A DNA stretch of 64,000 nt from Streptomyces sp. NBRC 110035 (GCF_000829695.1 NZ_BBNN01000043.1:1-64000); one strand, 5' to 3'. Numbered from the stretch's first letter, positions 19,090 through 28,940 are shown. Numbers and translations are program-made. The notes: generated from the sequence alone by a model not told the origin.

Positions 19090-19515
19090 GTGCGTACTTT
19101 CCGCTCGGCCCCGGGCTGGACCATGGCGGTCTTCGGGGCACTCGCCGCCGTGGGAGCCGTGGATCTGATCGCGCCGGCCGCCCAACTGCCCCTGCTCGGC
19201 CTCGAGGCTCCGGACGTGCGGGGGAGCGGCGACCTCACGCCGGCCTTCGTGACGGCGTCCTCGACGGCGGCACTCACCATGGGCGTGTACCCCGTCCTGG
19301 CGGCGCTCGCCGACCGGCGGGCCTTCTTCCGGTGGACCGTGCCGTGCAGGCTGCTGACGTGCACGGTGTCCACGGTCTCCGTGATCAGTGGGCGGGCGCC
19401 CGAGGCGTTCGTCGGTGTCGCCGTGCGGGAGGGCCTCGGCGCGGTCGCGACCGGTGCGGAGCTCCGGTACGAGCGGCGCGCCGACGCGAGGAAAGGACCG
19501 GGAGCGCGGTCGTGA
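19090..19515 (+). CDS. Small hypothetical membrane protein
   Basis: A 141-residue protein starting at GTG 19090 (ATG 19123 is an in-frame alternative). It has about four hydrophobic segments, starting with WTMAVFGALAAVGAVDL, and a charged C-terminal tail, and resembles small Streptomyces membrane proteins of unknown role. It begins 65 bases after the glucanase stop in the same orientation, without a strong ribosome-binding site. Confidence 0.55.
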   Translation: MRTFRSAPGWTMAVFGALAAVGAVDLIAPAAQLPLLGLEAPDVRGSGDLTPAFVTASSTAALTMGVYPVLAALADRRAFFRWTVPCRLLTCTVSTVSVISGRAPEAFVGVAVREGLGAVATGAELRYERRADARKGPGARS

Positions 19516-19898
19516 CGCCGCGCCCTGCCCGCGTCCCAGGCCGAAGCCCTTCACCACGATCGCCGGGCGGCTGAGCCACCTGAGTGAAACGGTGCCGTTG
19601 CGCGCCGACCGCACCGTGGGCATCCACCGTCCCACCCGGGACGACTGTGCGGTCCGCGGTGAGGACACCGACGGCCCCTGCACCACAGGGGCGGGACCGT
19701 CCTGATCCGCGACCTCTGCAGCGCGCGACCCGTGCGCGGGACGTGATTCGGCAGGATGGCAATACGGCGATAGTTTTTTGCCCTTCTTTTGCCCTCGGGA
19801 ACACGGCCGCAACGGCGTCCGTTGAGCAGGCGGACCGCACCATCCGGGCCCGACGACCGGTACCGGAAAAGACAGCAACAGAAGCCGAGGTGGCACCA
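19516..19898 (+). other. 383-bp intergenic region before terB-like gene
   Basis: No supported gene. A short frame ending near 19704 has plausible codon bias (LSETVPLRADRTVGIHRP) but no identifiable family or start, and may be a remnant. An AT-rich patch with a T6 run at 19770-19800 is the likely promoter region for the TerB gene. Confidence 0.4.
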
Positions 19899-20477
19899 GT
19901 GGCGATGTGGGACCGGGTCAAGGACCAGGCCAGGGCACTCCAGCAGTCCCAGGGCGCGAGGTCGGGAGGAGGACAGCACGGGTCCCCCGGACCGGGACAG
20001 GCCGGCGGCCATTCCCGCGGCTCGTCCTCCGGCGGCTCCAAGGCCCAGCTGATGGGGCTGCTGAAGTCCCAGCTCGCGTCGGCGAAGACGGAACTCAAGA
20101 GCGGCGCCTACCGGGACGCGAGCATGGCGATGTGCGCGCTGGTCGCGGCCGCCGACGGGTACGTCGAGCCGGCGGAGCGGCAGCGCGTGGAAGAGCTGAT
20201 CGTCTCCAACGAGGTCCTGCAGAACTTCCCGCCGGACCAGCTCCGCAAGCGGTTCAACGAGCACGTGGACCAGCTCGTGGCCAACTTCGAACTGGGTAAG
20301 GCGAGGGCCCTGCAGGACATCGCGAAGGCGTCGAAGAAGCCGGTCGAGGCACGTGCGGTCATCCAGACCGGCATGGTCATCGCCGGTGCCGACGGCACCT
20401 TCGAGGCGACCGAGCAGTACGCCATCCGCGAGGCCTGCGCGGCCCTGGGCGTCTCGCCCGCGGAGTTCGGAATCTGA
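19899..20477 (+). CDS. TerB-family tellurite-resistance-like protein
   Basis: A 192-residue soluble protein. GTG 19899 has a GAGG site 8 bases upstream; ATG 19905 is the alternative. A Gly/Ser/Gln-rich linker (about residues 15-45) leads to an all-helical TerB domain: AMCALVAAADGYVEPAERQR, then MVIAGADGTFEATEQYAIRE, the duplicated acidic loops that bind metal in TerB. TerB proteins belong to membrane-associated stress complexes with TerC and TerD; Streptomyces has several such copies and this one stands alone. A strong terminator follows. Confidence 0.88.
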   Translation: MAMWDRVKDQARALQQSQGARSGGGQHGSPGPGQAGGHSRGSSSGGSKAQLMGLLKSQLASAKTELKSGAYRDASMAMCALVAAADGYVEPAERQRVEELIVSNEVLQNFPPDQLRKRFNEHVDQLVANFELGKARALQDIAKASKKPVEARAVIQTGMVIAGADGTFEATEQYAIREACAALGVSPAEFGI

Positions 20478-20509
20478 GAACCCCTCAGGCCTCCCGGCCC
20501 CCTCACCCG

Positions 20510-20549
20510 GCTCCTGCCGCGAGCCCCGGAACGGGCACGCGGCAGGAGC
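20510..20549 (+). terminator. Terminator hairpin after the TerB gene
   Basis: Perfect 12-bp arms GCTCCTGCCGCG and CGCGGCAGGAGC with a 16-nt loop, 33 bases after the stop codon. It also lies just beyond the decayed 3' end of the opposing reductase gene. Confidence 0.75.
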
Positions 20550-20579
20550 GGCCTCCTTCGGTTCCCGGCGGTCACCCCA

Positions 20580-21679
20580 CCCGTGGAACCGGCATCGAAG
20601 GTGTGGCCGAGCAGGTGCAGCGGGGCGGCCGACACCCCGGCCCGTTCCACCGCGTCCCAGTAGGCCAGAGCCACCCCGGCGTCCACCAGGCCGTGCACCA
20701 GCGGCAGTCCGTGACCGGCGGCGTGCAGCAGGGACTCCGACCGGCAGGAGGCCAGGGTCTCCTCGATCCAGGGCTGCGCGAGACAGCCGGCCGCCGCCGC
20801 GTCCGGCAGGTCCCCGGCGACCTCCCGGTCGGTGGGGCCGACGTGCAGCAGCCCGCCCCCCAGCACCAGTACGTCCTTCCGCTCCCGCATGCGGGTCAGA
20901 GCCCGCCCGGTGTCGAAGCAGTGCGGGAAGGAGTCGTCGACCACGACGGCCCCGGGCCGGAGCCGGTCGACGTCGAGCACCGCGGCGGCGGCGCTCACCG
21001 CCGTCACCAGAAGGTCCGCGCCGTGGACCGCGTCCGGCAGCACCCGCTCCGACTCCACGACCTCGAATCCGGCCGCACCGACCAGCCCCCGCTTCCGCAG
21101 CCGCCGTCCCAGGGCGTTCAGCCGCGGTCCGCTGCCCCGCACATCGCACAGGAGCAGTCGCCGGGGAGGCCGGGCGGCCTAGGACAGCAGCAGTTCCAGT
21201 GAGGAGGCGCCGATCGAACCCAGACCGGCGAACGCCACATCGAGATCCGAGAGGTCCCGGCCGGTGGCCTCCAGCGCCGCGTGCACCGTTTTCACCACGG
21301 ACACGACCGTCGCCGCGTGGCCCGTCGTCACGGCCGCCGGATGGCGCCCGGACCGCAGCACGTCGAAGCCGTATCCGGTGAGCGACGGAATCATCCCCGC
21401 CAGGGACACGCATCGCGCACCCCTGGAAGCGGCGAGTGACACCGCGCGGGCGGTGTACTCCACCAGTCCGGTGTCCGCCGCGAGTTCGTCGGCGAAGAAC
21501 GGGAGGGAGAAGAAGCCCGACCGGCCCAGCGGTGTGTCCACGGTCTCCACCAGGCGCGGGACACCCTCGGGGAACAGCAGAGCGCGTACCTCGGCCCGGG
21601 GCAGCGCCGACGCGGGCAGACCCGCCAGGCGCGCAAGATGTCCCGGCGCGGGCAAGTAGCCGATCAGGGCGGCGTCCAT
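20580..21679 (-). pseudogene. NAD(P)-dependent acyl-reductase-like gene with internal amber codon
   Basis: ATG 21679 opens a frame (MDAALIGYLPAPGHLARLAG) that reads 166 residues to a Rossmann start, VAFAGLGSIGASSLELLLS, then meets TAG at 21181-21179. The same frame continues without interruption as AARPPRRLLLCDVRGSGPR through a second half with LVTAVSAAAAVLD, GAVVVDDSFPHCFD and DVLVLGGGLLHVG, ending recognisably near GHTF before running into DNA antisense to terB. The two-part layout is reminiscent of cyanobacterial acyl-ACP reductases and related saccharopine/shikimate-dehydrogenase-like proteins; the assignment is tentative. Its start overlaps the truncated adenylation domain upstream, so it was probably the reductive release partner of that assembly line. 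The 3' end looks truncated. Confidence 0.6.
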
Positions 21680-23436
21680 GTTCCGTCGGCGCGGACCACT
21701 TCCAGGTCCGTACCGGCCACGGGGCGTCCGACCGGTACCTGCCGCACCTCGTCGCCGGGACGGGCGTCGGGGACCTGGCAGGTGGCGTTGACGGTCGTCT
21801 CGGTGGGTCCGTACAGGTTGGCGATCCGCGCACCGTTCCCGAACAGGTCGAACCAGCGGCGCACATGGTCCACGGGCAGTGCCTCACCGCCGACATGCAC
21901 CCACCGCAGTGCCGTCAGATCCGGTACGCCTGCCCCGCTTCGGGCCCTTTCCTCGGCGGCCGACAGCAACTGCTCCCAGAGCGTCGGCACCGAGCTCCAC
22001 ACACTGACCCGTGCCCGCTCCACCCGCGTGAGCAGCAGTTCGGGATCCCGCAACAGGCCACGTGGCACGGTCACGACGGTGCCGCCGACCAGGAGCGGTG
22101 CGAGCAACTGACGTACCGAGGCGTCGAAGCAGGGCGACGCGGTCGTCGGGACCGTAGCCGAAGGCGGTGACGGCCCAGTCGAGGTAGTTCTCCATCGCCC
22201 GGTGGGTGATCGGCACCGCCTTCGGGCGTCCCGTGGACCCGGAGGTGAAGATGACGTACGCGATTTGCTCGGCGTCGGACGGCGAGGCGAGGGGGCCGCC
22301 GTCGCAGGTGCGGTCACGTCGAAGTCGGCTTCCGTGCCCGTGCCCGTGCCCGTGCCCGTGTCCGGCAGGCTGTCGTCGATGACGGGCACCGCCCGTACGG
22401 CCGCCAGAGCGTCGACGGTGTGCCGGGTGGGGGTGTGGCACACCACGGTGGTCGCGCCGGTGCGTGCCAGCTGGTCGGCCAGCCGCGCGGTGGGGTGCTC
22501 CGGATCGAGCGGGACCCAGCCGGCCCCGGCGCGCAGGATGCCCACGACACCGACGACGGTGTCGGCGCCCGGCTCGGTGAGGAGTCCCACCAGATCACCG
22601 GGGCGTACGCCGCGGGCGTACAGGCGCGCGGCGAGCCGAGCGGAGGCGCGGTCGAGTGCCCCGTACGTGAGCGACGCATCCGCCGCGTCCACGGCGTCCG
22701 CGTCATCGACGGCGTCCACGGCGATCGCGCCGGGTGCCGTCCGGAACCGGTCGAGCAGCCGCGCGACCAGCGGGACGCTTCCGTCGTCCCGCACGGACGG
22801 GGACGGCACGACGAGTGCGCGTCCGGTGTCCGGCGACGGCGGCGACGACCGCGGTGTGCACAGCGCGGTCAGTTCGGCGCGAAGCTCCCGGTCCAGACGC
22901 GCCACGGTGGCCCTCCGGAACAACGGCTCCGGATAGTTCCACGACAGCCGTAGCTGCGGCCCGTCCGCCCAGCACAGCAGACTCAGCCGGGTCGCCGCCG
23001 ACCCGGTGCCGGCGGCGGTGGCCCGTACCTCCACCGGACAGCCGGCGGCCGGTTCCGCGGGGAAGCGGGCGAAGCTGAAGCCCGCGGGAGTCACTGTGCG
23101 GCTGCCGAAACCGGCACCAGCACCAGTGCCGGCACCGGGACGCGCGCCGGGGAGCAGCGCGGCCAGGTCCAGACTGCTCAGCCCGGCGTGCCGCTCGCTC
23201 CGCAGCCAGATCCCGCGCCACCGCTCCGCCAGGGCGGGAACCGACTCGCCGTCCGCCGTCCCACAGAGCAGGGGGAGGGCGTCGGCGAGTGGGCCGACCA
23301 GCCGCTCCACGTCCTCGAAGCGGTCCTCGCGACGCGCCCTGGCCACGTTGACCGCCACGTCCGGGCGCCCCGACCACCGTGCCAGACAGCGCACATACGC
23401 GGCGAGCAGCAAGTGGAACAGGGAGACCGCGTACCA
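21664..23436 (-). pseudogene. Truncated NRPS condensation-adenylation module
   Basis: The first frame starts mid-condensation domain (SLFHLLLAAYVRCLARWSG) with no N-terminal half or HHxxxDG motif, then enters an adenylation domain ([40 protein letters not shown]). Near 22.3 kb the frame shifts; the shifted frame holds [20 protein letters not shown], the A3 phosphate loop. Near 22.13 kb it shifts back, with loss of a few residues, to [19 protein letters not shown] and LYGPTETTVNATCQV. The coding stops at VRADGTWTPP, before the A7-A10 motifs, and there is no carrier domain. The stop overlaps the reductase ATG. Not functional as read. Confidence 0.8.
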
Positions 23437-26273
23437 CGGCCAGCACCTCGTCACCGTCCCGCCGGGCCTCGTCGAGCCGCCGCAGGACGAGAACCGCGCC
23501 GCCCTCACCGGGCACGAACCCGTCGGCCGACGCGCCGAAGGCACGGCTGCGCCCGGTCGGCGAAAGGGCCTGCGCCGGCTCCAGGCCCTGGTGGGCCGTC
23601 GCGGTGAGATGCAGGTCGACCCCGCCGACGACCGCGATGTCGCACTCGCCGTCCGCGAGACTGCGCCGGGCCAGATGCAGCGCCACCAGGCCCGAGGAAC
23701 ACGCGGTGTCCCCGGCGAGCGCCGGGCCGTCCAGATCGAGGCAGTGGGCCAGTCGCGCGGCGACCAGATGGGGAAGGTTGCCGGTCAGGGCCGACGCGGC
23801 CGGCGGCGTGCCGGCGGTGTTCGCGTCGGCCAGGAGCTGCCGGTAGCCGCTGTCGCCGACGGCTGCGAAGACTCCGGCCCGCAGGACCCGGCGACGGGGC
23901 CCGGCCTACCCGGCGCGTTCGAGTGCCTCGTGGGCGAGCTCGAGGAAGACGCGCGCCTGCGGGTCCAGCGCGCGCCTCCTCGTCGCCGATACCGAAGTGA
24001 CCGGCGTCGAAGGCGGCGGGGTCGTCCAGGAAGGCTCCCCAGCGTCCTGCCGCCCCGGGCCCTTCGGAACCGTCCGCGGCCCGGCCCTTCGTGTTCCAGC
24101 GGCCCGGGGGCACCGCGGACACGGTGTCGCGGCCGGTGGTCAGCAGGTCCCAGAACTCCTCCGGCGTGTCGGCCCCGGGGAACCGGCAGGCCATGCCCAC
24201 CACGGCGGTCGCGAACGCCCGGCCCGCGGCGGACGCGCCCTCCTGCCGGTCCGTGCCCGCGCCGTCCCTCGAGGTGCTGTCCGCCCCCGCGTCGTCCGCC
24301 TCGACGACGTCCATGAGATGGTCGGTGAGCGTGGCGACCGTGTCGTTGCGCATAACCGCCGGCCCCAGCGGGACACCGAGGGAACGTTCCAGCGCGGCGA
24401 GCGCCTCCATGGCCCGGAGCGAGGTGCCGCCGAGCTCGGCGAACCGTTCCCGGTCCCCGAACGACGCCCCGGGCACCCCCAGGACCGCGGCCCACACATC
24501 CCGCACCACGCGCCGCACGTCCCCACGCGAACGTGGCACCGCGCCCCGGCCCCCGGATGCCGACGGCCGCCGAGACCGTTTCACCGGGCCACCCGCCGCC
24601 GCCACTGTCCCCGGGCCGGCCACCGCCCCGGAACGGGCCGACGGCCGGTATCCGTCCGCCTCGAACCGGGACCGCATCCGCTGCCGCTGGACCTTGCCGC
24701 TCGTCGTCCGGGGGAACGCGGACGGCGGCAGCGCGAACACCCGTACGTCGTCGTGGCCCAGCGCCGCACGGACCCGCCGGGCAACCCGGTCCAGCACCCC
24801 GGACGCGGTGCGCGGCGGTCGCGCCCAGGCGACGAACACCACCACCCGCTCCCCACCGGTCACCGGATCGGTCGACCCGACCACCACCGTCGTACCGGCC
24901 GGCACCCCCGGCGTGCCGGACGCCACCTCCTCCAGGTCCGGGGCATGGAACGTACGGCCGTTGACGAACAGGACATCCTTGAAGCGGCCGCTGACACACA
25001 GTCGGCCGTCCCGCAGGAAACCCAGGTCGCCGGTGCGCAGCCAGCCGTCGGTGAAGGACCGCGCCGTCGCGTCCGGCAGGCCGTGGTAACCGCGGGCGAC
25101 CTGCGGACCGCTCACCTCGACGTACCCCACCCTCCGGTCGCCCAGGGGTCGGCCCGCGTCGTCGGTGATCCGCACCGAGCAGCCCGCGACCGGCACCCCG
25201 ACGTCCATCAGCTCCACCAACCCGGTGTCGTCACCACCGGGTTCCCGCTCCACCACGCGGCCCCGGCCGAGCGCGGACCGCTCCACGGCCACCGGCACGG
25301 CCACCTCTCCCAGCGGCGGGAACGCCACGGCAAGCGTCGCCTCGGCCAGGCCGTACACGGGCGTCGCCGCCCGCGGGTCCAGCCCCGACGCCCGGGTCCT
25401 GGCGGCGAAGTCCCGCCACACCGCCGCCGATATCGGTTCGGCCCCCACCGTGATCAGCCGGGCCGAGCTCAGGTCCAGCCCGGCGAACACCTCCTCGGGA
25501 ACCCGGCGAAGGGTCAGCGCCAGCGCGAAGTTGGCGGCCGAGAGGACGGTGGCCCGGTGCGCGGCGGCCACGTCGAACCAGAGCCGGGGGTTCTTCGCGA
25601 ACGCCAGGGGACCGATCTTCACCTGCCTGGCCCGCGCGGCCAGCGGCGCCAGATGTGTGCCGATGAGCCCCATGTCGTGGAAGTAGGGCATCCAGCTGAC
25701 CACCACGTCGTGCTCCGTGAGGGCGGAGGCCTCCGTCAGCTGCCGCAGGTTCGCCGGCACGGCCGCGTGGGTCAGCTCCACGCCCTTGGGCGCCCCGGTG
25801 CTGCCGGACGAGAACTGCAGGAAGGCCAGTCCGTCCGGCTCCGGTGCGGCGGGGGAGTCCAGGGGCGGACCCTCCCGCAGCACCTCCGTGCGCAGGGCCC
25901 GGGCACCGCCCGGGAGTTCGGCGGCCACCGGCACACAGGCCGCGTCCACCACGACCGGGGGACGGCCCAGGTGCTCCCACACCGGCAGGACCCGCCGTAC
26001 GTCCGGCGCCAGCGGCACGGGCACCAGACCGGCCGCGAGCGCGCCCCAGAAGATGGGCTGGAAGTCGGCGCTGTGCTCCGCGAGCAGCGGAACGCAGGTG
26101 CCCGGCGCGACGCCCGCGGCACGGAGACCGGCCGCGACGCGCAGCGACTCGGCCACGAGCTCCCGGAAGGTGACGGCCGTTTCGCCGCCGTCGCCCCTGA
26201 CGTGGACGATCAGCTGGTCGGGGGAGTTGCGGGCGGTGTCCAGCAGGACGTCCAGCAGGGTCGCGGTGTTCAT
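23424..26273 (-). pseudogene. Fatty acyl-AMP ligase - ACP - ketosynthase gene, broken
   Basis: ATG 26273 opens a fatty acyl-AMP ligase (about residues 1-575; LQFSSGSTGAPKGVELTH near 150, PYFHDMGLIGTHL near 195), an acyl carrier domain (about 605-690; phosphopantetheine Ser in LGGTSL) and a ketosynthase starting VVGMACRFPGADTPEEFWDL near 720. FAALs load free fatty acids as acyl-adenylates onto ACP, starting lipopeptide or lipid-PKS chains. The KS is damaged three ways: a two-base loss in a GCGCGCGC run at 23968-23975, a TAG at 23908-23906 where Tyr is expected, and an abrupt end after DEVLAVVRG at about 23424-23436, where a condensation-domain fragment begins in another frame. The KS active-site Cys (DTACSSGL) survives. 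The FAAL-ACP part could still be expressed. Confidence 0.85.
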
Positions 26274-26481
26274 GGGTCCGTTCGTCGATCGCTCGTGGTG
26301 TGCCCGAAGCCGGGGACGCGCGGCGGTGCAGGGGCAGGCGATACAGGGGACTCGCCGGAACCGGGACAGGTTGCTTCCGCGTGCTGATCACCGGCGGCCC
26401 CGTTGTCAGTGGCGTCGCCTACGGTTCGATCAGTGGGACCTGCCGGAACGGCCGGGGGCCCGCTTCGGGGAGGGTTCTGTC

Positions 26482-27930
26482 ATGTCTGGCGGGTCGGTGT
26501 CGACGACGTATCTGGAGCTGTCACAGGATGACGGCGCCGCACACAAGTTCTACGAGGTGGCCGTCGACGGCCCGGTGGTGACCGTTCGCTACGGACGGAT
26601 CGGTGCCTCGGGGCAGACCCAGATCACCACCTTCCCCTCGGCGGACAAGGCGCGGGCCGCCGCCGCGAAGAAGGTCGGGGAGAAGGTCCGCAAGGGGTAC
26701 GCCCCCGCCGTTCCCGGGCAGCGCGCGCCGCGTGCGGTGACCCGGCGTCAGGTGGCGTCCGCCCCCTCCACCGCGCGCGCGGTGGCCCCCGTGCTGTGGC
26801 GGTTCGGCACCGGCTCCGCGGCGTTCGGCATCCATGTCGACGACGAGCACTGCTGGGTCGGCAACCAGGCGGGCGACGTCTACACCCTGGACCACGACGG
26901 CCGGGTACTGGCCCGCTTCAACCTGCCGGACGGCGTGAAGTGCCTGGTGGCCGACGACTTCTGGATCTACGCGGGCTGTGACGACGGCAAGGTCTACGAC
27001 CTGTCCTCCAAGCTGCCGTTCGCGGCGTACGACATCGCCGCGGACGTCGACATCTTCTGGCTGGACATCCACGAGGGCGTACTGGACGTCTCGGACCGCG
27101 ACGGCAAGCTCACCGTCATCGACCACGAGGACGAGCACCAGTGGTCCCGCCGCAGCCAGGGCGACCACGCCTGGATGGTGCGTGCCGACGACCGGGCCGT
27201 CTACCACGGTCATCACCAGGGCGTCACCGCCTACGCGCCCGACGGGGGCGGAGAGTTGTGGCACACGCCCACCCGCGGCGGCGTGCTGTTCGGCTGGCAG
27301 GAGGACGACACCGTGTACGCGGGCACGGCGCACCGCGTGGTGCAGCGGCTGTCGAAGGAGAGCGGGACCATCGAGGCCACCTACGCCTGCGACAGTGCCG
27401 TGTACTCGTGCGCCACCTCGCCCGGCGGCCGGTTCGTGTTCGCCGGTGACGCGGCGTCGTCCGTCTACTGCTTCGACCAGGACGGCACCAGGCTGTGGAA
27501 GCTCGGCACGGGCGGCGGCTCCGCCCTGTCGATGCAGTACCGCAACGAGCGGCTGTACCTGGTCACCACCGACGGTTCGCTGGTCTGTGTCGACGCGAGC
27601 GAGGCGGCCGTCTCCGCCGCCCAGCAGGGCACGGTGCCGGTCGCGCGGGACGTCAAGCTCGCCGAGGCACTGCCGACCTACGCGCCGGCCACGACGGCGA
27701 GCGCGGTGAGCGCGGTGGCCCAGGCCCCGACCGGGGCGATCGTCGTCCAGTGCGTTCAGGACTCCGGCCGCCTGCGCGTGCACGTGGTGTCCGAGGGGTA
27801 CGACTCGTCGTGGAACGTGCAGTTCCCGCGTGCGATACGGGAGCCCGGGGCCCGCTATGTCGTGGACGCCCTGCACCCGGCGGCCGGTGGCTTCTACCGG
27901 GTCCGCGGGGACATCCGCCGACTGCTCTGA
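26482..27930 (+). CDS. WGR-domain protein fused to a PQQ/WD-like beta-propeller
   Basis: A 482-residue protein. ATG 26482 has a GGGAGGG site 7 bases upstream. Residues ~5-75 form a WGR domain (FYEVAVDGPVVTVRYGRIG, then TTFPSADKARAAAAK), a fold best known in PARPs and in short bacterial proteins where it contacts nucleic acid ends. After a basic linker (~76-105), residues ~110-480 are a repetitive beta-propeller with alternating W/Y-G-D blades (GNQAGDVYTLDHDGRVLARF, AGDAASSVYCFDQDG). No signal peptide is present, so it is cytoplasmic. Role unknown; a DNA-damage or stress scaffold is possible but unproven. A perfect hairpin follows the gene. Confidence 0.82.
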   Translation: MSGGSVSTTYLELSQDDGAAHKFYEVAVDGPVVTVRYGRIGASGQTQITTFPSADKARAAAAKKVGEKVRKGYAPAVPGQRAPRAVTRRQVASAPSTARAVAPVLWRFGTGSAAFGIHVDDEHCWVGNQAGDVYTLDHDGRVLARFNLPDGVKCLVADDFWIYAGCDDGKVYDLSSKLPFAAYDIAADVDIFWLDIHEGVLDVSDRDGKLTVIDHEDEHQWSRRSQGDHAWMVRADDRAVYHGHHQGVTAYAPDGGGELWHTPTRGGVLFGWQEDDTVYAGTAHRVVQRLSKESGTIEATYACDSAVYSCATSPGGRFVFAGDAASSVYCFDQDGTRLWKLGTGGGSALSMQYRNERLYLVTTDGSLVCVDASEAAVSAAQQGTVPVARDVKLAEALPTYAPATTASAVSAVAQAPTGAIVVQCVQDSGRLRVHVVSEGYDSSWNVQFPRAIREPGARYVVDALHPAAGGFYRVRGDIRRLL

Positions 27931-27971
27931 CGCGCCGAGGTCCCTCACGGGCGAGGGCCTTGGCGAAGTTC

Positions 27972-27998
27972 CCGGAGGGCCGGACGCCGGCCCTCCGG
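27972..27998 (+). terminator. Terminator hairpin after the WGR-propeller gene
   Basis: Perfect 12-bp arms CCGGAGGGCCGG and CCGGCCCTCCGG around a 3-nt loop, 42 bases after the stop codon. Confidence 0.75.
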
Positions 27999-28136
27999 GG
28001 CGTACGACAGGCTCCCACGGGGTTCGTGTGAGCCCTGTACACGCCCCCTCGCCCGTGCGGAGAATGCAGTGTCCATGATCATGCAGCGGAATGGCCGGTT
28101 CCGTCGGCCGAAGCCCAGGAAAGCAGGTCGACCGCC

Positions 28137-28859
28137 GTGCTCTTGCGTCTGCCCACATCCCTGACCGAAGCACAGAACTGCATGGCCGAGGGAGCGGTGC
28201 CCATCGGCGGAGCCACCCTCGTGTGGGCGCTCTGGCAGCGGGACGGCTTCCCCGAGCAGGCGATGTCCCTGCGCAGCCTGCCGGAGGCCAACGTGATCGG
28301 GCGCGAGGCACTGGGTGCCGCCGTTCTGCTGCACCGCATCGACGACCGGGTGCCGGAGGTCATGCGCGGCGCGGCCTCCACCGTGGGCACCGGGGCGGTG
28401 CGCCGGACGGCGACGGTCGGCGGCAACATCGTGGGCAGCACCCTGCGATGTCTGCTGCCGGCAGCGCTCGTCCTGGACACACGCGCCACCGTGCTGGACC
28501 GGGACGGCACCTTCGAGACCGACCTGGCCGAGGTGGTGGCCAAGCGCCACCTGCTCCTCAGCCTGCGCTGGCGCGCCCCGACAACCAGCGGATACCACAA
28601 GGCGCCCGCCGAAGTGGGCGGACCGCCGCCCCTCGTCGTCGCCACAGCCGTGCACGCGCAGGAGGACGGAGGACGCAGGGTCCGCGTCGCGGTCCGTGAC
28701 GGCTACGAGGTGACCGGCGGGAGCGCGGACTGCGCGGCCGGTACGGACGAGACACTGCGGGTCCTGGACACCACGGCCCTCGGTTCGCTCCCCCCGGAGA
28801 TCGGCGACGTGATGCGCAGAGAGGTGTCCGGGGTCCTCGGCCGGACCACCGACGGCTGA
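28137..28859 (+). CDS. FAD-binding subunit of molybdopterin dehydrogenase type (CoxM/XDH-B-like)
   Basis: A 240-residue protein starting at GTG 28137 with a CAGGAAAG site upstream. It contains the FAD-binding_5 fold of xanthine/CO dehydrogenase medium subunits: PIGGATLVWALWQRD near residue 22 and GTGAVRRTATVGGNIVGSTL near residue 85-105, followed by a CODH C-terminal-like half. In complete enzymes this subunit passes electrons between a 2Fe-2S subunit and FAD. Neither the molybdenum-binding large subunit nor the iron-sulfur subunit is nearby, so it is either an orphan or serves another reductase. A 10-bp palindrome CATGATCATG lies 53 bp upstream. Confidence 0.78.
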   Translation: MLLRLPTSLTEAQNCMAEGAVPIGGATLVWALWQRDGFPEQAMSLRSLPEANVIGREALGAAVLLHRIDDRVPEVMRGAASTVGTGAVRRTATVGGNIVGSTLRCLLPAALVLDTRATVLDRDGTFETDLAEVVAKRHLLLSLRWRAPTTSGYHKAPAEVGGPPPLVVATAVHAQEDGGRRVRVAVRDGYEVTGGSADCAAGTDETLRVLDTTALGSLPPEIGDVMRREVSGVLGRTTDG

Positions 28860-28940
28860 CCGGTACGACTGCCGTTCGTGCGGACCGGCCGTCGTGACGG
28901 CCGGCCGGCGGAGGCGCCACCGCCTCCGGTACGGTTCAGC

